Assembly: GCA_016650315.1 (NCBI GenBank)
Contig: JAENVZ010000313.1
Span: 1-11,372 of the forward strand
Origin: Alphaproteobacteria bacterium
GTDB taxonomy: Bacteria; Pseudomonadota; Alphaproteobacteria; Sphingomonadales; Sphingomonadaceae
Reading direction: 5' to 3'
Length of the DNA stretch: 11,372 nucleotides
Position 1 is the stretch's first letter. Each line of letters opens with the position of its first letter. Both the position numbers and the translations under genes were made by a program. Shown here in pieces: positions 1 through 5,733 of the stretch. A model generated the notes under the pieces. That model was given only the letters and a program-made list of their open reading frames with translations. It did no database searches and was not told where the DNA came from.

Positions 1-306
1 ATCACCACCGGCGGCACCGGGGTTACCGGCCGCGATGTCACGCCAGAGGCGCTGGCGCGGGTGCAGGACAAGGAAATCCCCGGCTTTGGTGAGCTGTTCC
101 GCTGGCTGAGCTATCAAAAGATCGGCACGTCAACCATACAATCGCGCGCCTGCGCCTGCGTGGCGCGCGGCACCTATATTTTTGCGCTTCCCGGTTCACC
201 CGGCGCGGTCAAGGATGGCTGGGACGGCATATTGGCCAGTCAACTCGACAACCGTCACCAACCCTGCAATTTCGTTGAACTGATGCCCCGGTTGCGCGAG
301 CAATAG
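1..306 (+). CDS. moaB: Molybdenum cofactor biosynthesis protein B (MoaB), 3' part
   Basis: The reading frame is open from the first base to the TAG at 304-306, giving the last 101 residues; the N-terminus lies outside the window. Visible motifs are the GGTG loop (residues 4-7 of the fragment) with TGRD after it, the segment [20 protein letters not shown], the PGSPGAV loop, and a PCNF stretch near the C-terminus. All match the MoaB/MogA molybdopterin-binding fold, and the FRxLSxxxIGTSTxQSRA and PCNF segments resemble E. coli MoaB more than MogA. In this family the protein binds molybdopterin; MogA adenylylates it before molybdate insertion, while the role of MoaB in bacteria that also have MogA is less clear. 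The gene converges with secA, with 17 bp between the two stop codons and no obvious terminator. The GTG at 61 is internal, not the start. Identity is confident; MoaB rather than MogA is fairly confident. Confidence 0.93.
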   Translation: MTTGGTGVTGRDVTPEALARVQDKEIPGFGELFRWLSYQKIGTSTIQSRACACVARGTYIFALPGSPGAVKDGWDGILASQLDNRHQPCNFVELMPRLREQ

Positions 307-323
307 AAAAGGCGTTCGCGTTC

Positions 324-3059
324 TCAGATCGCGCCGTGGCAGTGCTTGTATTTGCGGCCGGAACCACGGGGACAGGTCGCATTGCGACTGATGTCCATAT
401 CCGCATAGGGATTTTCATCCTGCTGACCCTCAACCTTGCGCGCCAGCAACGGGGGTAGAGTCGTCGTGACATAGCCTTCCCCGCCCCGGTCGAAATCGGC
501 GGTGTCGTCCAGCCCTGTCAGCGGATCAATGTGGGTCGTGATGAAGTCGGGCAGAACCGGCAGTTCGGAAAGTTCCGGCTCCTCCATGCGGAATTGCGCG
601 CGGCCAATGGTCCGGGTCACATCCTCGCGAATATTGTCCAGCATCCGTTCGAACAAGGCGAACGCTTCCTGCTTATATTCATTGATCGGCGTTTTCTGCG
701 CATAGGCACGCAGGTGCACCACCTGGCGAAGAGCATCGAGCGTCGCCAGATGCTCCTTCCAATGGTGGTCGAGCGTCTGAAGGAGGATATTCTTTTCCAC
801 CATATGCCAGCTCGCCGGATCAATCGATGCGGCCTTTGCGGCGACAGCGGCATCGGCAAGCTCTGCAATACGGGATTCGATCAGTTCCGGTTCCAGCGCA
901 TCTTCGTCCATCCAGGCGTCAATGTCGGGTTCCAGACTCAGGGTTTCGCGCGTCGCTTCCTTCAGGCCCTCGACATTCCATTGTTCGGGATAGGTGCCAG
1001 GAGGACAATTGTCGGCAACGATAGCGTTGACCGTTTCCATTCGCATGTCCGTCACAACGTCATCGACGGTTTCAGCATCCATGATGTCGCTGCGCTGTTC
1101 ATAGATGACGCGGCGCTGGTCGTTCATGACATCGTCATATTCGACCACCTGCTTGCGGATGTCGTAATTGCGCGCTTCAACCTTTTTCTGGGCAGTTTCA
1201 ATCGCCTTGGACAACCATTTGGAACCAATCGCCTCGCCATCGGCCATATTCTTGTTCATCATCCGGGCGAACAGCGTGTCGGGACCAAAGATGCGCAGCA
1301 GATCATCATCAAGGCTCAGATAGAAGCGCGACAGGCCAGGGTCGCCCTGGCGGCCCGAACGGCCCCGAAGCTGATTATCGATGCGGCGGCTTTCATGCCG
1401 TTCCGTAGCCAGCACGAACAGGCCGCCTGCAGCCAGCACCTCCTGCCGCTCCACCTCGATTTCCATCTTGATACGTTCGATCGCGGCGTCGCGCTCTGTC
1501 CCTTCAGGCATTTCTGACAGCTCGTCATTGATGCGGAATTCCAGATTGCCGCCAAGCTGAATATCCGTGCCGCGCCCTGCCATGTTGGTGGCGATGGTGA
1601 CGGTGCCCTTGCGGCCTGCCTGCGCCACGATATGCGCTTCCTGCTCGTGCAGGCGCGCGTTCAAGACAGCGTGCTTGACCTTTTCAGCATTTAGAAATTC
1701 AGAGAGCATTTCGGACTTTTCGATGGACACGGTGCCGACCAGCACGGGCTGTCCCCCATCGGCCTGTTCCTTGATCGCCTTGGCGATCGCGCCGAACTTG
1801 TCTTTGGTATTTTTGTAGAATTCGTCTTCTTCGTCGATCCGCTGGACGGGCACATTGGTCGGAATGGTGACGACATTCATCTTGTAGATATCGAAAAATT
1901 CCGCAGCCTCAGTCACCGCCGTGCCAGTCATGCCCGATAGCTTGGGATACATGCGGAAATAATTCTGGAAGGTAATGGATGCAAGCGTCTGGTTTTCCGG
2001 CTCGATCTGGACGGCTTCCTTCGCCTCGACCGCCTGGTGCAGGCCGTCGGACCAGCGGCGGCCATCCATCATGCGACCGGTGAATTCGTCGATGATGATG
2101 ACCTTGCCATCCTTGACGATATAGTCGGTGTCCAGCTTGAACATCATGTTGGCGCGCAGGGCCTGATTCACGTGATGCACAACCTGGGTATTTTCAAAAT
2201 CGTACAGGTTGGAACCGGTCAGCAGGCCGGCATCCTCCAGCATCCGCTCGATTTTTTCGGTGCCGTCCTCGGTCAGCGTAATGCTGCGCTGTTTTTCGTC
2301 CTTTTCATAATCTTCGTCGGCCAACTGCTTCACGATGGCATCGACGGAAACATAAAGTTCCGATTTGTCATCGGTCGGCCCGGAAATGATCAGTGGCGTG
2401 CGCGCTTCGTCGATCAGAATCGAATCGACCTCATCGACAATGGCGAAGTTGAAGGGGCGCTGCACCATCTGCGTGCGCTCGAACTTCATATTGTCGCGCA
2501 GATAATCGAAACCGAGTTCGTTATTGGTCGCATAGGTTACATCGGCGGCATAGGCCGCGCGCCGTTCATCCTCACGCAAATTGGGCACAATGACCCCGGT
2601 GGTCAGGCCCAGGAAGCGGTAAACCTGCCCCATCCATTCGCAGTCACGGCGGGCGAGATAGTCGTTCACCGTGACAACATGGACACCCTTGCCTTCAAGC
2701 GCGTTGAGATAAGTCGCCAGCGTCGCCACCAGAGTCTTGCCCTCGCCGGTCCGCATTTCCGCGATTTCGCCGCGATGCAGGACAATGCCGCCGACCATCT
2801 GCACATCGTAATGGCGCTGGCCCAGCGTACGCTTCGCCGCTTCGCGTACAGTGGCGAACGCTTCAGGCAGAAGGTCATCCAGCTTCGCGCCCTCGGCCAG
2901 CCGTTCGCGGAAAACCTGCGTCTGGTTGACCAATTCCGCATCCGTCATGGCCAAGATCGTGGGTTCGAACCCGCTGATCCGGTCGACGATCTTCTGAAGG
3001 GACTTGACGTAACGGTCGTTGGACGACCCGAAAATGGATTTGGCGATCGCGCCGAGCAT
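324..3059 (-). CDS. secA: Preprotein translocase ATPase SecA
   Basis: This encodes a 911-aa SecA, the cytosolic and membrane-associated ATPase that drives unfolded preproteins through SecYEG. Visible motifs are Walker A MRTGEGKT (102-109), Walker B/DEAD box [14 protein letters not shown] (208-221), GMTGTA (376-381), [12 protein letters not shown] (493-504), [11 protein letters not shown] (566-576), and the helical scaffold segment DHHWKEHL (764-771). The acidic linker is followed by a C-terminal SecB/zinc tail. The length is normal for the family. I chose the ATG at 3059 because the protein then begins [16 protein letters not shown], as SecA proteins do, and an AGGA lies 8 nt upstream. The frame stays open for 28 more residues (to 3143), but these are proline-rich and unlike SecA. 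One oddity: the tail reads [14 protein letters not shown], so the usual second cysteine of the CxC pair is Arg898. The gene is divergent from argJ and convergent with moaB. Confidence 0.98.
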   Translation of the reverse strand: MLGAIAKSIFGSSNDRYVKSLQKIVDRISGFEPTILAMTDAELVNQTQVFRERLAEGAKLDDLLPEAFATVREAAKRTLGQRHYDVQMVGGIVLHRGEIAEMRTGEGKTLVATLATYLNALEGKGVHVVTVNDYLARRDCEWMGQVYRFLGLTTGVIVPNLREDERRAAYAADVTYATNNELGFDYLRDNMKFERTQMVQRPFNFAIVDEVDSILIDEARTPLIISGPTDDKSELYVSVDAIVKQLADEDYEKDEKQRSITLTEDGTEKIERMLEDAGLLTGSNLYDFENTQVVHHVNQALRANMMFKLDTDYIVKDGKVIIIDEFTGRMMDGRRWSDGLHQAVEAKEAVQIEPENQTLASITFQNYFRMYPKLSGMTGTAVTEAAEFFDIYKMNVVTIPTNVPVQRIDEEDEFYKNTKDKFGAIAKAIKEQADGGQPVLVGTVSIEKSEMLSEFLNAEKVKHAVLNARLHEQEAHIVAQAGRKGTVTIATNMAGRGTDIQLGGNLEFRINDELSEMPEGTERDAAIERIKMEIEVERQEVLAAGGLFVLATERHESRRIDNQLRGRSGRQGDPGLSRFYLSLDDDLLRIFGPDTLFARMMNKNMADGEAIGSKWLSKAIETAQKKVEARNYDIRKQVVEYDDVMNDQRRVIYEQRSDIMDAETVDDVVTDMRMETVNAIVADNCPPGTYPEQWNVEGLKEATRETLSLEPDIDAWMDEDALEPELIESRIAELADAAVAAKAASIDPASWHMVEKNILLQTLDHHWKEHLATLDALRQVVHLRAYAQKTPINEYKQEAFALFERMLDNIREDVTRTIGRAQFRMEEPELSELPVLPDFITTHIDPLTGLDDTADFDRGGEGYVTTTLPPLLARKVEGQQDENPYADMDISRNATCPRGSGRKYKHCHGAI

Positions 3060-3067
3060 GCCTGAAT

Positions 3068-3071
3068 TCCT
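3068..3071 (-). promoter_or_regulatory. Ribosome binding site of secA
   Basis: On the minus strand the sequence AGGA sits 8 nt before the ATG at 3059. It supports that codon over the upstream in-frame ATGs at 3143 and 3107 (the latter is residue 13 of the longest frame). Confidence 0.7.
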
Positions 3072-3087
3072 GTGACTTGACGATGGT

Positions 3088-3099
3088 GCGGGTACCCGC
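3088..3099. promoter_or_regulatory. 12-bp perfect palindrome in the secA leader
   Basis: GCGGGTACCCGC is a perfect 12-bp palindrome, 28-40 bp before the secA start codon and between it and the candidate secA -10 box. It could be an operator or a small hairpin in the secA leader, or it could be chance in GC-rich DNA. Nothing else identifies a regulator. Confidence 0.3.
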
Positions 3100-3114
3100 G
3101 CAAACATGGGGTGC

Positions 3115-3143
3115 GATGTAGGTTGGGGGGGCGGATTAGTCAA
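3115..3143 (-). promoter_or_regulatory. Candidate secA promoter
   Basis: Read on the minus strand, TTGACT (3138-3143) is followed after exactly 17 bp by TACATC (3115-3120). The -35 is close to the sigma-70 consensus and the -10 is weak (3 of 6 matches). Transcription would start near 3108, giving a leader of about 50 nt before the ATG at 3059. The spacer contains a run of seven G/C pairs (3125-3131). This is prediction from sequence only. Confidence 0.4.
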
Positions 3144-3153
3144 TTGAAGTCGA

Positions 3154-3181
3154 TTGACCCATGCTTCATTTCAGCTATCGG
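3154..3181 (+). promoter_or_regulatory. Candidate argJ promoter
   Basis: TTGACC (3154-3159) is followed after 16 bp by TATCGG (3176-3181), which is preceded by C as in the CTAT-type -10 common in alphaproteobacteria. Transcription would begin about 6-7 nt further on, at or next to the ATG at 3189, so the mRNA would be leaderless or nearly so. That would explain why no clear Shine-Dalgarno sequence is seen before argJ. Prediction only. Confidence 0.35.
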
Positions 3182-3188
3182 TGCACCC

Positions 3189-4412
3189 ATGCTAACATCA
3201 CCCCTTGCCCCAGCCGCATTCCCCGATCTGCCTGCCATAGCGGGCGTGACGCTGCGCAATGCCCGTGCGCACTATAAAACATGGGACCGTTGCGACCTTA
3301 CTTATGTGGAGCTGGACGAAGGCACCGCCATTGCAGGCGTCACCACGCAAAGCAAATGCCCCTCGCCAGAGGTGGAATGGTGCCGCAAGGCGCTTCCGCT
3401 GGGCAAGGCGCGGGCGTTGGTGGTGAATGCAGGGAACGCCAACGCCTTTACCGGCAATCGGGGACGCGCGGCGGTAGAGGCGATTGCGGCGCGGGTGGCC
3501 GGACATCTGGGGTGCCAACCCTCCGACGTGTTTGTGTCTTCAACCGGCGTGATCGGCGTGCCGCTCCCCATCGACAAGGCGGAGGCAGGGCTGAGCGCTG
3601 CCTTTGCTGCCGCGCCCTGCGGATGGGAAGAGGCGGCGGCCACGATCATGACCACCGACACCTTTCCCAAGGCAGCGATCGCGCAGGCGGTGATCGGCGA
3701 CCGCACTGTCAATCTTGTCGGCATTATCAAGGGATCTGGCATGATCGCGCCCGACATGGCGACGATGCTGGGTTATATCTTCACCGATGCGGCGGTGGAC
3801 GCGACTTTCCTGCAACAGATGCTGTCGGTGTCCAACCGGACCAGCTTTTCGTGCATCACCGTCGATAGCGACACATCGACGTCCGATACCTTATTGGCCT
3901 TTGCAACGGGCAAGGCGGGCAATGCGCCTATCGCTTCCTTCGACGATGCGGGCGCGGATGCCTTTGCTGCGGCGCTGTCGGACGTCTGCCGCCAGCTTGC
4001 CCATCTGGTCGTGCGCGATGGCGAGGGCGCATCGAAATTCATCGAAATCACCGTCTCTGGGGCGGTGAGCGACGAAAGCGCCCGCAAGGTTGCCCTCTCC
4101 ATCGCCAATTCGCCGCTGGTGAAAACCGCCATCGCGGGCGAGGACGCCAATTGGGGACGGGTTGTCATGGCTGTCGGCAAAGCGGGCGAACCGGCCGAAC
4201 GCGACCGGCTATCCATCCGTTTTGGCGGGGTAGAGGTGGCACGCGATGGCCTTGCCGTCGATGGTTATGACGAAGCGCCGGTTGCGGCACATTTGAAGGG
4301 ACAGGAAATCGACATCGAAGTTAACCTTGGCCTGGGCGATGGCTCTGCCACGGTTTGGACGTGCGACCTCACGCACGGCTATATATCGATCAACGCCGAT
4401 TATCGGAGCTAA
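3189..4412 (+). CDS. argJ: Bifunctional glutamate N-acetyltransferase / N-acetylglutamate synthase ArgJ
   Basis: This encodes a 407-aa ArgJ (ornithine acetyltransferase). The enzyme moves the acetyl group from N-acetylornithine to glutamate in the cyclic arginine pathway; many homologues also use acetyl-CoA. The precursor cleaves itself before a threonine that becomes the N-terminal nucleophile of the beta chain. Here that is Thr192 in KGSGMIAPDMATML (181-194), with cleavage expected between Ala191 and Thr192. The oxyanion-hole motif SSTGVIG is at 117-123, GEDANWGR at 317-324, and the C-terminus ends INADYRS as in the family. I chose the ATG at 3189 because the protein then starts MLTSPLAPAAFPDLP, the usual beginning; the frame is open 26 codons further upstream but that part looks like noncoding leader and overlaps the secA control region. 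Whether it is truly bifunctional cannot be told from sequence. It is followed 5 bp later by the phosphatase gene. Confidence 0.97.
   Translation: MLTSPLAPAAFPDLPAIAGVTLRNARAHYKTWDRCDLTYVELDEGTAIAGVTTQSKCPSPEVEWCRKALPLGKARALVVNAGNANAFTGNRGRAAVEAIAARVAGHLGCQPSDVFVSSTGVIGVPLPIDKAEAGLSAAFAAAPCGWEEAAATIMTTDTFPKAAIAQAVIGDRTVNLVGIIKGSGMIAPDMATMLGYIFTDAAVDATFLQQMLSVSNRTSFSCITVDSDTSTSDTLLAFATGKAGNAPIASFDDAGADAFAAALSDVCRQLAHLVVRDGEGASKFIEITVSGAVSDESARKVALSIANSPLVKTAIAGEDANWGRVVMAVGKAGEPAERDRLSIRFGGVEVARDGLAVDGYDEAPVAAHLKGQEIDIEVNLGLGDGSATVWTCDLTHGYISINADYRS
4405..4408 (+). promoter_or_regulatory. Ribosome binding site of the inositol monophosphatase gene
   Basis: GGAG lies inside the last codons of argJ, 9 nt before the ATG at 4418. 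It fixes this ATG as the start and suggests that translation is coupled to argJ. The overlapping ATG at 4422 is in another frame. Confidence 0.7.
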
Positions 4413-4417
4413 GCCGG

Positions 4418-5212
4418 ATGCATGAACTCTATCATCCTGTCGCTGACCTGATGCGTCAGGTCGGGTCAGACATTGTCATGCCTCGCTTCCAGAACCTGGC
4501 CGCACATCAGATTCTGGAAAAAGCGCCCGACGAACTCGTCACCATTGCGGACAAGGAAAGCGAAGAGCGGCTGAGCGAAGGACTGGCCGCAATCCTTCCC
4601 AAAGCCGGCATCGTAGGTGAGGAGGCCTGCGAGAGCGACCCTGCCTTGCTGGGCCGGGTGGGCGAGGGATTGAACTGGATCATTGACCCGATTGACGGCA
4701 CCGGCAATTTCGCCGCCGGACATCCACCTTTCGGAATTCTGATAGCCTTGGCGGATAATGGCCACATTCTTGCCGGATGGATATTGGACCCGGTGCGAGG
4801 GCGCATGTGCCACGGCGCGCTGGGCAAAGGCGCCTTCGTTGACGGGGAAGCCGTGCGGGCACGAGCGAGCGGCGCTCCCCTGCCCATCGCGGCGCTGGCC
4901 ACTTTTTTCATGACGCCGGAACAACGCGCCGACATGAAGGCGCGATCGGCCGGACATTACACAACGGTGGACATTCCCCGTTGCGCCGCCGAGCAATATC
5001 CCCGCATCGTGCTGGGCGAAAATGACCTGACGATATTTGAACGCAGCCTGCCGTGGGATCACGCAGCGGGAGCAATATTCCTTAACGAAGCAGGCGGCAG
5101 GCTGAACCGGACCGATGGGTCGCCATACAAGGTGGGCGACGCTCGGCGGGGCCTGCTGGGCGCAGCCTCACCCCAATTATGGGATGAAGCCGCGCGAGTC
5201 TTTTTCGATTAG
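4418..5212 (+). CDS. Inositol monophosphatase family protein
   Basis: This encodes a 264-aa protein of the Mg-dependent, Li-sensitive phosphatase family (IMPase, FBPase, CysQ, HisN). The metal-site motifs are intact: TIADKESE (43-50), VGEE (66-69), WIIDPIDGTGNF (87-98) with Asp90 and Asp93, and LPWDHAAGAIFLNEAGG (211-227) with Asp214. Length and motif order are normal. The substrate cannot be read from sequence: myo-inositol phosphate, histidinol phosphate (HisN) and adenosine 3',5'-bisphosphate (CysQ) are all possible. The start has a good GGAG site and lies 5 bp after the argJ stop, so the two are very likely cotranscribed. Being next to argJ might favour an amino-acid biosynthetic role, but this is weak evidence. 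No signal peptide is seen, so it is probably cytosolic. It converges with trxA across a hairpin repeat. Confidence 0.93.
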   Translation: MHELYHPVADLMRQVGSDIVMPRFQNLAAHQILEKAPDELVTIADKESEERLSEGLAAILPKAGIVGEEACESDPALLGRVGEGLNWIIDPIDGTGNFAAGHPPFGILIALADNGHILAGWILDPVRGRMCHGALGKGAFVDGEAVRARASGAPLPIAALATFFMTPEQRADMKARSAGHYTTVDIPRCAAEQYPRIVLGENDLTIFERSLPWDHAAGAIFLNEAGGRLNRTDGSPYKVGDARRGLLGAASPQLWDEAARVFFD

Positions 5213-5217
5213 ATGCA

Positions 5218-5295
5218 GTGCTCCTGCGAAAGCAGGAGCCCAGAGTTACAAGCGCTGACTCAAACCTCCCTGGACTCCTGCTTTCGCAGGAGCAC
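5218..5295. repeat. Paired inverted hairpin repeat (REP/BIME-like) between convergent genes
   Basis: Two 21-bp arms, 5218-5238 and 5275-5295, are perfect reverse complements. Each arm contains its own hairpin, CTCCTGC-GAAA-GCAGGAG (read from the outside inward), with a 7-bp stem and a GNRA-type loop. The complementarity continues inward with one mismatch (5239/5274) to 5243/5270, leaving about 26 bp of unpaired centre. The element fills the gap between the stops of the phosphatase gene (5212) and trxA (5320), so each outgoing transcript meets the same GAAA-loop hairpin first. There is no U-run after the stems, so it is not a canonical intrinsic terminator. It may still protect 3' ends or act as an attenuator. 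The form fits a dispersed REP-type repeat, which I recall from sphingomonad genomes; copy number cannot be judged from this window. Confidence 0.85.
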
Positions 5296-5319
5296 AAGGC
5301 AGATCGACGCCCCCAATAA

Positions 5320-5640
5320 TTAAAGTTCGCCTTCCAACCAGCCCTTGAGCTGGCTTTTGGGCGCAGCACCCACTTTCGTTGCAGCAGGTTGGCCGTTTTT
5401 GAACAGGATCATGGTGGGAATGCCGCGCACGCCATATTTGGCGGGTGCGTCGGGATTATCGTCGATGTTGAGCTTGGCAATCGTCACCTTTTCGCCCAGT
5501 TCATCGGAGATTTCCTCAAGAGCCGGACCGATCATCTTGCAGGGACCGCACCATTCCGCCCAGAAATCGACAAGCACAGGTTTGTCAGAACCAAGCACGT
5601 CGGTTGCAAAACTGCTGTCGGAAATTGCCTTGGTCGCCAT
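5320..5640 (-). CDS. trxA: Thioredoxin
   Basis: This encodes a 106-aa thioredoxin, the usual length. It carries the WCGPC active site (30-34, Cys31 and Cys34), the buried acid Asp25 in VDFWAEW, and the cis-proline Pro75 in RGIPTMILF. It is a cytosolic dithiol reductant recycled by thioredoxin reductase. No signal peptide is present, so it is not a periplasmic thioredoxin-like protein. The ATG at 5640 has a strong AGGAG 7 nt upstream. The gene lies 93 bp downstream of addA on the same strand; addB-addA-trxA is a recurring order in alphaproteobacteria. The gap holds a candidate promoter, so trxA is probably transcribed both by readthrough and on its own. It ends beside the hairpin repeat. Confidence 0.97.
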   Translation of the reverse strand: MATKAISDSSFATDVLGSDKPVLVDFWAEWCGPCKMIGPALEEISDELGEKVTIAKLNIDDNPDAPAKYGVRGIPTMILFKNGQPAATKVGAAPKSQLKGWLEGEL

Positions 5641-5647
5641 AAAAATT

Positions 5648-5652
5648 CTCCT
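5648..5652 (-). promoter_or_regulatory. Ribosome binding site of trxA
   Basis: AGGAG on the minus strand, 7 nt before the ATG at 5640, within AAGGAGAA and followed by a T-rich spacer. It is the strongest Shine-Dalgarno sequence in the window, which fits a highly expressed protein. Confidence 0.75.
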
Positions 5653-5664
5653 TCGATTTGTACC

Positions 5665-5695
5665 ATTATCTAGGGCGCGATCAGGCCACTCTCAA
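5665..5695 (-). promoter_or_regulatory. Candidate trxA promoter
   Basis: On the minus strand TTGAGA (5690-5695) is followed after 19 bp by GATAAT (5665-5670), five of six matches to the sigma-70 -10. Read instead with a 17-bp spacer, the -10 is TAGATA. Transcription would start near 5658, leaving a leader of about 18 nt that contains the strong AGGAG. This suggests trxA can be expressed independently of addAB. Prediction only. Confidence 0.45.
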
Positions 5696-5733
5696 CCGCC
5701 GTTGCGGAAATTCTTACTGCGTGCCCAAGAAGG

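Noticed and set aside
307..323. Terminator between moaB and secA
   Set aside because: The 17-bp gap is too short and has no stem-loop followed by a T-run on either strand.
531..3065. Two long open frames (328 and 342 codons, 531-1517 and 2037-3065) on the + strand opposite secA
   Set aside because: They lie wholly antisense to a confident secA, show no family-like motifs, and are rich in His/Arg/Gln as expected for GC-rich antisense frames.
3060..3143. N-terminal extension of SecA by 28 residues
   Set aside because: The extra residues are proline- and serine-rich and absent from SecA proteins, no good ribosome binding site precedes them, and they would cover the predicted promoter region. 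The ATG at 3059 has an AGGA 8 nt upstream.
3111..3188. N-terminal extension of ArgJ by 26 residues from a GTG or ATG-like upstream codon (GTG at 3111)
   Set aside because: The normal family start, MLTSPLAPAAFPDLP, is at 3189; the upstream translation does not resemble ArgJ and overlaps the divergent control region.
5218..5295. Hairpin repeat as a canonical rho-independent terminator, or as a CRISPR or IS end
   Set aside because: There is no T-run after either stem. There are only two units, in opposite orientation and without regular spacers, and no transposase gene or target-site duplication is seen.
5082..5369. 95-codon minus-strand frame across the phosphatase end, the hairpin repeat and the trxA end
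   Set aside because: It overlaps two real genes and reads through the repeat (giving LCSCESRSPG), a typical spurious product of such repeats.
5684..5716. Possible attenuator hairpin (CAAC...GTTG) between addA and trxA
   Set aside because: The stem is only four base pairs, which is expected by chance.
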